Part shown: in pieces, positions 1-8,535 of the stretch
Layout: the number at the start of each line of letters is the position of its first letter
Position numbering within the stretch: the stretch's first letter is position 1
Source of the DNA: Dactylosporangium fulvum
Lineage (GTDB): Bacteria > Actinomycetota > Actinomycetes > Mycobacteriales > Micromonosporaceae
NCBI RefSeq assembly: GCF_025137375.1
Contig: NZ_CP073720.1
Location: 4,922,501-4,986,500, forward strand
DNA length: 64,000 nt
Reading direction: 5' to 3'
Notes under the pieces: model-generated
The model's input: the letters and a program-made list of their open reading frames with translations, nothing else
What the model was told of the DNA's origin: nothing
The model's database searches: none
Program-made: the position numbers and the translations under genes

Positions 1-752
1 CAGCCGCGCCCACGCTGAGCCGGCGGCGTGTACACCGGGCCTATGCGCGTGACCCCGAACGACGGCGGCTGGGCGCCGGTGAGGTGCACCCGCTGCCCGG
101 TCTCGTCGACCCAGAACCACAGCCATCCGGCTCGGAGCCGGTGCAGCATCTGCGCGCGGTCCGGTACTTCGTGCGCACTGGCGCCGCGCGGGCGGCCCGC
201 CTGCTCGTCGGCGTCGCCCATGAACGCACCGAACCACTCCGTCACCAGGTCCACGTCGTCCTCGGTCGCGACCTGGAGACCGCCGGGCACCGGTGCCGGC
301 CACACCAACTCGCCGAGCTCGTGCAGTCGTGTGTGCTGGCCGACCTCGACCCGGCCGCCGCCGAGCCGGGCCACCTCGGCGGCGCACAGCTCAGCGGCGG
401 GAAGGGCCCCGTTGACCGCGAGCACCTCCTCCCCGCGCTCGTGCAACGCGCGGGCCAGGGCCACGGCCGCCTCGTCGGGCATCGGCAGCAGGAACGGCGG
501 GTAGGGTGCGTACGGCGCTGTCCGCATCCCGGCGCCGACCACGGCGCCGGCCCCGTCCCTGACCACCAGCCACCAGTTGCGGTCGGGCTGCGCGATCTCG
601 TCGGCCTGCTGCGACACCAGCCGGTGCGCGATCGTGGTCACGACCGTGCTGACGACCGGGTCGGCGGCCAGATGGTCACCGGCCGCGGCGAGGAACTCGC
701 CCGGATCGGTGCAGAAGTGCAGGCGCGGTCCGGCCGTCGGGATCGGGCTCAT
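1..752 (-). CDS. GNAT-family N-acetyltransferase, C-terminus cut by window edge
   Basis: The reading frame opens at an ATG at 752 on the minus strand and runs off the start of the window, so about 250 residues are visible and the C-terminus is missing. The visible end reads GPVYTPPAQRGRG, which is the beta4/RGxG acetyl-CoA pyrophosphate-binding motif typical of GNAT enzymes. The N-terminal half, with DPVVSTVVTTIAHR and a following WWLVVRD strand, resembles the poorly conserved N-terminal lobe of two-lobed GNAT proteins. The acceptor substrate cannot be predicted. It diverges from nothing obvious: the next gene, on the same strand, ends upstream at 864. Confidence 0.8.
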   Translation of the reverse strand, partial: MSPIPTAGPRLHFCTDPGEFLAAAGDHLAADPVVSTVVTTIAHRLVSQQADEIAQPDRNWWLVVRDGAGAVVGAGMRTAPYAPYPPFLLPMPDEAAVALARALHERGEEVLAVNGALPAAELCAAEVARLGGGRVEVGQHTRLHELGELVWPAPVPGGLQVATEDDVDLVTEWFGAFMGDADEQAGRPRGASAHEVPDRAQMLHRLRAGWLWFWVDETGQRVHLTGAQPPSFGVTRIGPVYTPPAQRGRG

Positions 753-863
753 GCGCGCAACTTAGCCACCGCACCGCCACATCAGCACGCGATTTTCGCG
801 CAGCGTTCCGGGGCGCCGGCGTCTGCGCCGCGCAGGTCGGGCGTTGGTTGATGCGGTGGACCG

Positions 864-1727
864 CTACAAGTGGTCTGCCACCTTCCCGCGGCTGCCGGCG
901 TCGGCGGTCATCCGCCCGCGCGCCGACTGATCGCCCAGCAGCGCCCAGCGCAGGAAGTCACCCGTCACCGCGGCCACCACGTCGAAGTCACGGTCCGGCC
1001 CGAGGTACGGCGCCAGGTGGTCGCCGTTCGGCAGGTCCAGCAGCGCCTTGGGCCAGGCGAGCGGCTCGTACGCCTCGGTGCAGCCCTCGAACCTGACGAC
1101 GGTGTCCTGGCGGCCGTGCACGAACAGGATCGGCGCCGGGGCGCCCGAGTAGCCCACGCCGAACGGCCACTGGCCGCCGGCGAGGACGATGCCCGCCTTG
1201 AGCCGGTCGTCGCGGTGCTTCGTGAACATGCCGACGGTTGTCATGCCGCCCAGGGAATGCCCGGCCGCGGCGACGGCGTCGCGGTCGATGCGGTCGGCCA
1301 GCGGATCACCCTGGGTGGTGTCGAGGGCCAGGACGGCAGTCAGGACGGCCGCGTTGTCGCCCGGCTGGTTGACGATGTCCCTGTCGTCGAGCCGTTTCGA
1401 GTCGCGGGCCGAGTGCGGGAACGTCGGTGCGGCGACGATGAAGCCGGCCGCCGCCCAGGCGTGGAACAGCCGAAGATAGTCCTCCGGGCGGCGGGTGTAC
1501 CCGTGGCTGAACACCACGACCGGGAAGCGGCCCCCGGCCGTCGGGTGGACCAGCAGCGTGGGCAACGGCCGGTCGGCGCCGTTGGCGACCTGCAGCATCC
1601 GCTCCGTGACGGCCCCGGGCGAGACTGCGGCGCCGGAGGCGGCGGTGACCGGATCGCCGCGGCCACATCCGGCAAGCAGGCCGGTCATGAGGATCGAGCA
1701 GGCGAGCAGCAGGTGGACAAGGCGCAC
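864..1727 (-). CDS. Lipoprotein alpha/beta hydrolase (PAF-acetylhydrolase/dienelactone-hydrolase-like)
   Basis: This is an exported alpha/beta-hydrolase of about 287 residues. I chose the GTG at 1727 because a good ribosome site (GGAGG, about 7 nt upstream) precedes it and because the protein then begins with a short basic-hydrophobic signal ending in the lipobox LLAGC, which predicts lipid anchoring on the outer face of the membrane. The oxyanion region VVVFSHGYTRRP and the nucleophile elbow GHSLGG (Ser) are clear, with a later Asp in VHGRQDTVV and a His in NGDHLAPY completing a plausible triad. The family includes PET-hydrolase/chlorophyllase-like and PAF-acetylhydrolase-like esterases. The natural substrate is unknown. 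Confidence 0.88.
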   Translation of the reverse strand: MRLVHLLLACSILMTGLLAGCGRGDPVTAASGAAVSPGAVTERMLQVANGADRPLPTLLVHPTAGGRFPVVVFSHGYTRRPEDYLRLFHAWAAAGFIVAAPTFPHSARDSKRLDDRDIVNQPGDNAAVLTAVLALDTTQGDPLADRIDRDAVAAAGHSLGGMTTVGMFTKHRDDRLKAGIVLAGGQWPFGVGYSGAPAPILFVHGRQDTVVRFEGCTEAYEPLAWPKALLDLPNGDHLAPYLGPDRDFDVVAAVTGDFLRWALLGDQSARGRMTADAGSRGKVADHL

Positions 1728-1934
1728 GGCGCAACCTCCGAAGGTCGTGGCCGCCGGGGTGCCGAGCCCCGGCCGGCCCTGCACGCGGGTCATGGCCAAT
1801 GATGATCGTGACACCGCCGGACGTCGATGGAAAGTGACGCTACGCCCACGAACGGCCGGCAGCCGGTCTGTGCCGCACATCGTGGATCTCGTACCGGGCA
1901 GGAACGCGTGGCACGCCGGCTGATCGGCGCGGTG

Positions 1935-2540
1935 TCACTGCGGCCGGCCGGTGCGCAGGCTGACCCACCTGGTCCGGCCGTCGACCGTGGCGCCGAGCCG
2001 GGCCTCGGCACCGATCGGCACGCTGACGACGACGATGGAGCCGGCCGCGATGGTGTTGCGGTCGTTGCCGTGGACGAGCGGGCGCACCGTGCCGCCCACC
2101 TCCACCTGCCAGCTGGTGAAGAGCGTGCTGTACCCCCGTTCGGGCTCGGGCAGGTGCTGGTCGGCCGGCACGTGGGCGAGCACGAGCTCGTGCCCCTCGG
2201 CGGCACGGTGCTCACCTCGGGAGTCCCGGCTGACGTCCTCGGGAAGCAGCCCGTAGGCAGCCTGTGCGAAGACCGTCCCGTCGAAGTGGCGGGACGTTCC
2301 CACGGCGTCGAACGCCACCCCGTACGTCGGACCGACGAGCCGGGCGGTGGCGGGCGTGACCGGCGTGACGCCGCCGGTTGCCAGCGTCTCGAAGACCTGC
2401 CGGCTGCCCTCGAGGATGCCGGAGTAGTCGGCGCCGAGCACCACGACCGACGGTGGATCGTCGGACCGCCACACACCGCACCCGAGGGTCGCCGCAACGG
2501 CCAGTACCGCGGCGAACCGGGCGACGAGCGACGTGACCAT
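1935..2540 (-). CDS. Hypothetical exported protein
   Basis: I do not recognise a family. Starting at the ATG at 2540 gives about 201 residues with a hydrophobic N-terminal segment (VARFAAVLAVAATLGCG) that looks like a signal peptide with an imperfect lipobox. The rest is a soluble domain rich in beta-prone segments (SIVVVSVPIGAEARLGATVDG near the end). An in-frame ATG at 2591 would add 17 residues before the signal, and neither start has a convincing ribosome site. It lies on the same strand as the upstream membrane protein and the downstream hydrolase but is separated from both by more than 100 bp, so a shared operon is doubtful. Confidence 0.6.
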   Translation of the reverse strand: MVTSLVARFAAVLAVAATLGCGVWRSDDPPSVVVLGADYSGILEGSRQVFETLATGGVTPVTPATARLVGPTYGVAFDAVGTSRHFDGTVFAQAAYGLLPEDVSRDSRGEHRAAEGHELVLAHVPADQHLPEPERGYSTLFTSWQVEVGGTVRPLVHGNDRNTIAAGSIVVVSVPIGAEARLGATVDGRTRWVSLRTGRPQ

Positions 2541-2653
2541 GGCGAGAGCGTGCCACGGGTGGTGCGCTGCGGACGGCTGAGTGTCGATCATCGGACCGCG
2601 GCACGCCCCGGGCGTGTGCGGCCGTCTGCGGTGGCAGGCGATGTCTCAGCGCC

Positions 2654-3562
2654 TCAGTTAGCGGGTGTCTCCTGTCCGGGGGTGATCCCGGCGGACCGGT
2701 TCCGCATGCGGCCAGGACGACCAGGAGCCGCCGGGGCCGGCGCCGCCCGGCTCGATGACACTCGCTGACCCCAGCGGGTCCGGCCCCAGGGCTTGACGAC
2801 CGACAGGACGGTCGCGGTCCACAGCGCGACGGTGAAGCTGCCCAGGCAGGCGGCCAGTGCGATGCCGGTGGCGCCGGGCCGGCCGGCGGGATCGACGGTG
2901 CGAAGTGCGAGCTCGTCGGCCAGTGCGTTCTCGACGGTACCGGCGACCAGCGGGATGCTCACCGAGATGGCGAACTTGGTCAGCACCCACCGGTACCGGA
3001 CCAGGCCCCACTTCGTGCCGAGCGACACGACCAGTCCCGTGACGATCGACAGTGCCATCGACGGGATCGCGACGGCGAGGTCGACCACGTGCAGCACCTC
3101 GTACGCGCCGCGCCGCACGGCGTGGGAGTCCGCGGCCCAGCCGGTGACGGCCAGGGCGGTCATCGTGAGCGCGACGCCGAGCCAGCCGACGCTGAACCCC
3201 ACGTGCAGGGTCAGCCAGACCCGGCGGGTCCGCGGCGACATCAGCGGGAAGCGCGGCTTGCACCGGGCGAGGATCGTGAGCGAGAGCGGGATGCCGACCA
3301 GCGCGATCGACTCGGCGATGCTGAAGACGAACTGCAGCGGCGCCAGCGCCAGGTGCAGGCCGATCGCCAGCCGGCGGCCGAAGGCGTGCCACCGCAGCGC
3401 GGCGACGACGGAAAGCACCGCTCCGGCGCCGTAGCCCACGATCGCCATCAGCCGGAACACGGTCGCGTCCGAGCCGTTGAGCAGTAATCCGACGTTCAGG
3501 GCGGCGAAGGCGGCGAACGCCCACTGCAGCATGCGGGCGAGGTCACGGCGTGCGGGTTCCAT
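2654..3562 (-). CDS. Multi-pass membrane protein of unknown function
   Basis: The protein of about 302 residues starts with MEPARRDLARML. It has about seven to eight hydrophobic helices, for example MLQWAFAAFAALNVGLLL, LHVGFSVGWLGVALTMTALAV, ILARCKPRFP in a cytoplasmic loop, and a final FTVALWTATVLSVV helix followed by a basic Pro/Arg-rich tail. The arrangement recalls the DUF2269-like or CopD-like integral membrane proteins of actinomycetes, but this is a resemblance only. It diverges from the histidine-kinase gene that starts at 3717, so the 155-bp gap probably holds two promoters. The frame stays open far upstream on this strand, opposite the kinase and regulator, but that extension is a high-GC artefact. 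Confidence 0.7.
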   Translation of the reverse strand: MEPARRDLARMLQWAFAAFAALNVGLLLNGSDATVFRLMAIVGYGAGAVLSVVAALRWHAFGRRLAIGLHLALAPLQFVFSIAESIALVGIPLSLTILARCKPRFPLMSPRTRRVWLTLHVGFSVGWLGVALTMTALAVTGWAADSHAVRRGAYEVLHVVDLAVAIPSMALSIVTGLVVSLGTKWGLVRYRWVLTKFAISVSIPLVAGTVENALADELALRTVDPAGRPGATGIALAACLGSFTVALWTATVLSVVKPWGRTRWGQRVSSSRAAPAPAAPGRPGRMRNRSAGITPGQETPAN

Positions 3563-3716
3563 GCCCCCGACGCTAGGTTCCGGCTCCCCGGGCGGGCATC
3601 GCGCGATGTGCCCGGAGCCGTGCGTCCACGGTCGGTGGTCCGGGCCGCGGGGGACACCTTTCGATTGCATCGATCGGCGGGAGCCCGTGAACAGATGTCC
3701 TGCATAGACTCGCGTC

Positions 3717-4829
3717 ATGACCGTCAGCCGGGCACCGTGGCCGCGCCCGGGCCGGGTGGTCGACGGCGTGCTCGCCGTCGTGTGTGTCGTCCCGGGGGTG
3801 TGGCGCGACCTGCAATCCGGCCTGTTCGACGGGTCCCCGCTCGTCAACCACCCGGCACCGCTCGGCGTCACCGCGGCGCTGGGGGTGGCCACGGGGCTGG
3901 CCGTGTTCGAGCGGCGGCAGCGGCCGCTCCTGCTGTATGCCGGTGCCGTCGCGTGCTGGCTCGTCGCGGGCGCCTGGCCGGCCGTGCCGTTGGCGCAGTA
4001 CGCGATCGGCGCCCATGCCCGCTCGCTGCGGCTGCGGGTGTTGCCCACCGCGGCGATGGTGGCGGCGGTGTCGACGCCGTTGTGGCTGGTGTACGGCGCT
4101 GACGCCAGCCTGCCGATCAGCCTGGCCATGTGCATCCTGCCGGCCCTGGCCGGGCTGTACGTGGCGTCGCGGCGAGCGCAGGAGCGGCTGCTCGTCGAGC
4201 AGGCGCGGGCCGAGGAACGGGCACAGATCGCGCGGGACATGCACGACGTCGTCACCCATCGGGTGTCGCTCATGGTGTTGCACGCGACCGCCCTGGCGGC
4301 GGCGGAGGGACGCGGCGCGGTGGAGATCGCGGGCCAGATCCAGAACATCGGCCGGGCGGCGCTGGAGGAGCTGCGTACGCTGGTGGGCGTGCTCCGCGAC
4401 GGCGGCAAGGCGCCGCTGCGACCGCAGCCGGGTATCCCCGACCTGGCGGAGTTGGCGGACGCGTCCAGGGCGCTCGGGCTCACGGTCGAACTGTCCGTCG
4501 AGGACGGTCTGCGGGCGCCGGCGCTGGTCGAGCACGCGGTGTACCGGGTGGTGCAGGAGGCCCTGACAAACGTGCACAAGCACGCGCGCACCGCGCGGAC
4601 CACGGTGGTCGTGGCGTCCGACGGCGACGGCGTGCGCCTCGCCGTCCGCAACGGTGCCGGCGTGTCGGCCGCCGCCGGCGGGACCCGCGGCGGGCACGGC
4701 CTGCTGGGGGTCGGCGAGCGGGTTCGGCTGGTCGGTGGCACGCTGAGCACCCGCCGGCTACCGGACGGCGGCTTCGAGTTGACGGCCCGGATACCGGTCG
4801 CGGCGGACGTGGGGGAGGCGGGCCGGTGA
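3717..4829 (+). CDS. NarL/DesK-type sensor histidine kinase
   Basis: This is a membrane sensor kinase of 370 residues. The N-terminal 120 residues carry about four to five membrane helices, followed by a coiled linker (RRAQERLLVEQARAEERAQ). The HisKA_3 dimerisation box ARDMHDVVTHRVS contains the phospho-acceptor His176. The HATPase region has the N-box QEALTNVHKHA and the G-box GGHGLLGVGERV. It overlaps the response regulator gene by GTGA at 4826-4829, so the two are translationally coupled and form a two-component system. The stimulus is not evident; membrane stress or antibiotics are common inputs for this subfamily. Confidence 0.95.
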   Translation: MTVSRAPWPRPGRVVDGVLAVVCVVPGVWRDLQSGLFDGSPLVNHPAPLGVTAALGVATGLAVFERRQRPLLLYAGAVACWLVAGAWPAVPLAQYAIGAHARSLRLRVLPTAAMVAAVSTPLWLVYGADASLPISLAMCILPALAGLYVASRRAQERLLVEQARAEERAQIARDMHDVVTHRVSLMVLHATALAAAEGRGAVEIAGQIQNIGRAALEELRTLVGVLRDGGKAPLRPQPGIPDLAELADASRALGLTVELSVEDGLRAPALVEHAVYRVVQEALTNVHKHARTARTTVVVASDGDGVRLAVRNGAGVSAAAGGTRGGHGLLGVGERVRLVGGTLSTRRLPDGGFELTARIPVAADVGEAGR

Positions 4830-5476
4830 TCCGCTTGTTGATCGTCGACGACGAATGGATGGTCCGCGCCATGCTGCGGACCATCATGGCGGCCTATGAC
4901 GACATCGAGGTCGTCGGCGAGGCCGGCGACGGCGACCAGGCGGTCCGGGAGGCGCGAACCCATCGGCCGGACGTGGTGCTGATGGACATCCGGATGCCGC
5001 GCGCCGACGGCTTGGCCGCCACCGAGGCGCTCGCCCGCTTCCCGGACCCGCCGAAGGTCGTCGTGCTGACAACGTTCGACCTGGACGAATACGTGGAGAC
5101 GGCGCTGCGCCACGGCGCGGTGGGCTTCCTGCTCAAGGATGCCACCGCGGACCAGATGGCCGCCGCGGTGCGCAGCGCCGCCGCCGGCGACGCGATGCTG
5201 TCGCCCCGGGTCACCCGCCGCCTGCTGCACCGGTTCGCGGAGCCGAGCAGCCCGCACCGAAGCGACGCGCTGCGCCGCATCGACGTCCTCACGGACAAGG
5301 AGCGGGAAGTGCTGGCCGCCGTCGGTGAGGGGCTGTCGAACGGCGACATCGGCAGGCGGCTGCACCTCAGCGAGGCGACGGTGAAGAGCCACGTCAGCCG
5401 GTTGCTGGCCAAACTGCAGCTGACGAACCGGGTCCAGGCGGCGATCCTGGCGCACCACGCCGGCCTGGTGCGCTGA
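4826..5476 (+). CDS. LuxR/NarL-family response regulator
   Basis: The protein is 216 residues from the GTG at 4826, which overlaps the kinase stop and follows a GGGGGAGG ribosome site. The receiver domain has the acidic pair in LLIVDDE, the phospho-acceptor Asp54 in VLMDIRMP, the conserved Thr in VLTTFD and the Lys in LLKDA. The C-terminal HTH is typical of LuxR: LTDKEREVLAAVGEG, then SEATVKSHVSRLLAKL. It should be phosphorylated by the kinase just upstream and act as a DNA-binding activator. No target site is visible here. Confidence 0.96.
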   Translation: MIRLLIVDDEWMVRAMLRTIMAAYDDIEVVGEAGDGDQAVREARTHRPDVVLMDIRMPRADGLAATEALARFPDPPKVVVLTTFDLDEYVETALRHGAVGFLLKDATADQMAAAVRSAAAGDAMLSPRVTRRLLHRFAEPSSPHRSDALRRIDVLTDKEREVLAAVGEGLSNGDIGRRLHLSEATVKSHVSRLLAKLQLTNRVQAAILAHHAGLVR

Positions 5477-5504
5477 CCGCGCCCGGCCGCCGGAACGTCA
5501 CCGG

Positions 5505-5726
5505 TCAGAAGGGCCGGACCCCGAAGCGGGTCGCCGTGGCGTACACCGGTCCGCGCCAGGTGCCGACAACCGGATGGTGGCCCGGCTGGCCGGCCGGCGG
5601 CCGCCCGTCGGCGGCGGCCGCCTCACCGAAGCTCAGTGCTCCGCCGACGGCCAGCGCGCCCACGCCGGCGGCCAGGCCGGCCGTGCGCTGGAGAAGGTGC
5701 CTTCGGTCAACGTCGTTACCAGTCAT
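5505..5726 (-). CDS. Small secreted protein with possible twin-arginine signal
   Basis: Starting at the ATG at 5726 gives 73 residues, beginning MTGNDVDRRHLLQRTAG. The DRRHLLQ segment followed by a hydrophobic AGLAAGVGALAVGGAL stretch looks like a Tat signal, leaving a mature peptide of only about 30-35 residues (WRGPVYATATRFG). It ends 28 bp from the response-regulator stop and is convergent with it. The mature part is so short that it could be a remnant of a larger Tat substrate. Function unknown. Confidence 0.5.
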   Translation of the reverse strand: MTGNDVDRRHLLQRTAGLAAGVGALAVGGALSFGEAAAADGRPPAGQPGHHPVVGTWRGPVYATATRFGVRPF

Positions 5727-5849
5727 GGCGACGACGCTAGAGCGGCCCGCCGCGAGGGACATCGCCCGTCGGGCGCTGCCGGACGCGACCGACGGCGCTT
5801 CGTCCGCCGGCCGCATCCGCCTGTCGGATCAGCCGCCCGGCACTCCCCG

Positions 5850-6662
5850 TCAGCGCCGGCGCCGGCCGCCGGGGGTGTCGCCGAACTCGCGGGCGTAGGC
5901 GGCGACGAACGCCGACGCGCTGGCGTAGCCGACCCGGTGCGCCACCTCCGTGACGGGCCGGGTCTCCAGCAGGGCCCGGGAGGCGCGCAGCCGTAGCTGG
6001 GTGCGCCACCGGGTGTACGGCACGCCGAACTCGCGCTCGAAGTCGCGCTGGAGCGTCTTCACGCTGATGTGCAGGCGCTCGGCCCACTCCTCGAGCCGGG
6101 TGTCGTCGGCCGGGTCGCGGGCGAGTTCACGGGCGACGGTGAGCGCGAAGCCGGGCCCGCCGCCGCGCCGGCCGGCGGTGTCCCGGGTCGCGGCGCCGAG
6201 GCCGGCCATGATGCGTGCGCGGGCCTCGAGGGCGGCGTCCTCGCCGTAGCCGTTGCGGGCGATGGCCTCGATGAGGGCGGTGGCCTCGCGGTTGATGGCC
6301 GCCGCGCCGACCCGCAGCCGGTCGAGCGCCGGCGGGATCTGGCGCAGGCACACCCGGTAGGCGGTCCAGCCGTCCGCGGCCCGTACTTCGTGGGTGACCG
6401 CCCGGCGGACCCAGAAGACCTCCGACGGGCCGACGTACTGCGTCTCGGTGCCGTGCCGGACGGCCAGCAGCCCGTCGGGGGACCAGTAGAACTGGTGGAG
6501 GAGGTCCTGCCGGCTCTCGCCGAAGTCGAGCAGGCCCGCCGACCGGTACCGCAGCACGAGGATGCCGTCCGGGCGGCCGAGCCCGTACCCGTATTCCTCG
6601 CACGTGACCGGGTCGTCACCGTACGGATCAGTGACCGTCAGTGACTGGCGTCTGCGCGACAT
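5850..6662 (-). CDS. AraC-family transcriptional regulator next to siderophore uptake genes
   Basis: This is a regulator of about 270 residues. I prefer the ATG at 6662 because GAGAGGA lies about 5 nt upstream; a second ATG at 6683 is possible. The N-terminal cupin-like part (residues 20-120) would sense a ligand. The C-terminal 100 residues hold two HTH motifs (LEEWAERLHISVKTLQRDF and ARVGYA-like VAHRVGYASASAFVAAY). It is divergent from the siderophore operon across a gap containing an iron box. By analogy with siderophore-sensing AraC proteins such as YbtA and PchR it probably activates the transporter when the siderophore is present. That role is inference from position. Confidence 0.88.
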   Translation of the reverse strand: MSRRRQSLTVTDPYGDDPVTCEEYGYGLGRPDGILVLRYRSAGLLDFGESRQDLLHQFYWSPDGLLAVRHGTETQYVGPSEVFWVRRAVTHEVRAADGWTAYRVCLRQIPPALDRLRVGAAAINREATALIEAIARNGYGEDAALEARARIMAGLGAATRDTAGRRGGGPGFALTVARELARDPADDTRLEEWAERLHISVKTLQRDFEREFGVPYTRWRTQLRLRASRALLETRPVTEVAHRVGYASASAFVAAYAREFGDTPGGRRRR

Positions 6663-6695
6663 GGAATGTCCTCTCAGCGACATAGCGACGAACGA

Positions 6696-6715
6696 AGGTA
6701 AGGCTAGCCTTACCT
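6696..6715. promoter_or_regulatory. DtxR/IdeR (DmdR)-type iron box
   Basis: AGGTAAGGCTAGCCTTACCT is a perfect 20-bp palindrome between the divergent AraC and siderophore-binding-protein genes. It agrees at 14 of 19 positions with the actinobacterial iron-box consensus TTAGGTTAGGCTAACCTAA, as I remember it. A TAGCCT hexamer inside it fits a -10 element on either strand, so an iron-loaded DtxR-family repressor bound here would block both promoters. This predicts that uptake genes and regulator are both turned on under iron limitation. Confidence 0.85.
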
Positions 6716-6718
6716 CTC

Positions 6719-7726
6719 ATGTCTGGTGGAAAGACCCTGCGTCTGGCCGGTGTGGCGGCCCTGGCGCTTACATTTGTGGCGGGCTGCTCGTCGTCCGGGT
6801 CGTCCGAGTCGAACTCGGCGTCCGGCGGCGCGGCGACCCGCGTCTTCGCGGCCGACAACGGCGACATCACCATCCCGGTCGACCCCAAGCGCGTGGTCGC
6901 GACCGGCTACGCCGTGCCGGTCCTGCTGGAGGCCGACGCCGCCCTGGTCGGCATCTCGAGCTGGAAACGCGGCATCGCCATGATGACGCCCGAGGACAAG
7001 GCGAAGTACGACAGCCTGAAGCAGATCGCCGGCGAGACCGCCGCCGAGACCAACTACGAGGCGATCGCCGCCGTCGAGCCCGACCTCATCATCATCGGCG
7101 TGCCCAAGCCGGTGCTCGCCGACATCGACCTCAAGCGGCTCGAGTCGATCGCGCCGGTGGTCGCGATCGGGCCGACCGTCCCGGACGCGTGGCGGGAGCT
7201 GTCCCAGCGCCAGTCCGACGCGGCCGGCCGCGCCCAGAACTTCAAGGCCGCGAAGGACGCGTACGACACCAAGGCCGCGGGGCTCAAGGCGAAGTACGCG
7301 ACGGCCGTGTCCGGGCTGCGGTTCGGCCACGTCGGCGGGTACGGGCAGATCAAGCCCGGCACGTTCCACCGCGAGTTCGCCGGCTCGTGGGGTACCAACA
7401 TCGCGCGGGACATCGGCCTGACCTACTACGGCGAGGTCAAGCAGAAGGGCGGCGGCGGCCTCGACGTGTCGGAGTACCCGGCGCTGGAGGAACTGACCGC
7501 CAGCCTCGGCCAGGCCGACGTGATCACCTACTCGCTGCAGCCGGACGGCACGCCGGCACCCGCGGTACAGGCCGTGCTCGAATCGGCGCTGTGGAAGAAC
7601 CTGCCGGCGGTCAAGGCCGGCAAGGCGTTCGGGATCCGGTACACGGAGGCGGCGACGTACGAGTCGGCGACCAAGACCCTCGACGCCCTCGACCAGGCGC
7701 TCGCACCGCTGCTGTCCGGATCGTGA
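6719..7726 (+). CDS. Iron-siderophore ABC transporter substrate-binding lipoprotein
   Basis: This protein of 335 residues captures ferric siderophores outside the cell. It begins with a short signal and lipobox (ALTFVAGCSS), so it is anchored by a lipid at the membrane. The mature part has the class III binding-protein pattern: an N-lobe with PKRVVATGYAVPVLLEADAALVGIS, a long connecting helix (AAKDAYDTKAAGLKAKY), and a C-lobe ending in DALDQALAPLL. The ATG lies only 3 nt after the iron box and has no ribosome site, so the transcript is probably leaderless. It is the first gene of the uptake operon. The exact siderophore class cannot be read from sequence. Confidence 0.93.
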   Translation: MSGGKTLRLAGVAALALTFVAGCSSSGSSESNSASGGAATRVFAADNGDITIPVDPKRVVATGYAVPVLLEADAALVGISSWKRGIAMMTPEDKAKYDSLKQIAGETAAETNYEAIAAVEPDLIIIGVPKPVLADIDLKRLESIAPVVAIGPTVPDAWRELSQRQSDAAGRAQNFKAAKDAYDTKAAGLKAKYATAVSGLRFGHVGGYGQIKPGTFHREFAGSWGTNIARDIGLTYYGEVKQKGGGGLDVSEYPALEELTASLGQADVITYSLQPDGTPAPAVQAVLESALWKNLPAVKAGKAFGIRYTEAATYESATKTLDALDQALAPLLSGS

Positions 7727-8535
7727 CGGGAGACCGCACGGACCCCGGGTCGCGCGTCGCCGTTCACCAGTCCGGTGGCAGCGGCGTCGCCCGGGTGCCG
7801 TACCCGATCGGCGTGCGGCGGGTCGCGGTCGCCGCGCGGAGGTACCTGACCCCGCGGATGGTGCGGCTGACGCTCGCCGGGCCACAGCTCGCCGGACTGC
7901 ACACGTACCAGTGCGACGACCACGTCCGGATCGTCTTCCCCGACCCGGACGGCACGCGGCGCGACCCGGTGCCCAACGACCGGGACATGCTCGACTGGCC
8001 GCACCCGATGCCGGTGACCCGCAAGTACACGATCCGGCGCTTCTGTCCGTCGAAACTCGAGCTGGATCTCGACGTCGTGCTGCACGAGGGCGGGGTGGCC
8101 TCGACGTGGGCCGCGGGGTGCGCGGCCGGCGACCCGGTGACGGTCGCGGGGCCGCCCGGCGCGAAGGTGTTCCCGCACGCGTACGAGCACTACGTGTTCG
8201 CGGTCGACGCGACGGCGCTACCGGCGGTCGCCCGGTTCCTCGACGAGGCGCCGGCCGGGGTGTCGGCGGACGTGGTCGTGGAGACCGGCGACGGCGATCT
8301 GGCCGCGGGCTACCCGTTGGCCCGGCGGGAGCGGGTCGCGGTGCGATGGCTGCCGCGGTCGCCCGGCGACCGGTCGGCGCTGGCGGCCGCCGTGGCGTCG
8401 TTGCCGCTGCCCTCGTCGCGGGTGTTCCTGTTCGCCGCCGGGGAGACCGGCGACATCGCGCCGCTGCGGACCTCTCCACTGGACAAGCTGGTCACGGGAT
8501 ATTGGAAGCGCGGAGTTGCCGAGTTTGACCACTGA
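7723..8535 (+). CDS. Siderophore-interacting protein (FAD-dependent ferric-siderophore reductase)
   Basis: The protein is 270 residues from the GTG at 7723, whose GTGA overlaps the stop of the binding-protein gene. The flavin-binding motif RKYTIRRF (RxYTxR) and the following DVVLHEGGVASTWAAG stretch are those of the SIP/ViuB family, and the C-terminus has the NAD(P)H-side segments FLFAAGETGDI. It should release iron inside the cell by reducing the imported ferric siderophore. Its place between the binding protein and the permeases, with overlaps on both sides, ties it to this transporter. Confidence 0.92.
   Translation: MTGDRTDPGSRVAVHQSGGSGVARVPYPIGVRRVAVAARRYLTPRMVRLTLAGPQLAGLHTYQCDDHVRIVFPDPDGTRRDPVPNDRDMLDWPHPMPVTRKYTIRRFCPSKLELDLDVVLHEGGVASTWAAGCAAGDPVTVAGPPGAKVFPHAYEHYVFAVDATALPAVARFLDEAPAGVSADVVVETGDGDLAAGYPLARRERVAVRWLPRSPGDRSALAAAVASLPLPSSRVFLFAAGETGDIAPLRTSPLDKLVTGYWKRGVAEFDH

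Noticed and set aside
2654..5458. A very long open frame on the minus strand across the two-component genes
   Set aside because: Only the part up to the ATG at 3562 has membrane-protein character. The rest is Arg/Pro/Ser-rich and lies opposite clear kinase and response-regulator genes.
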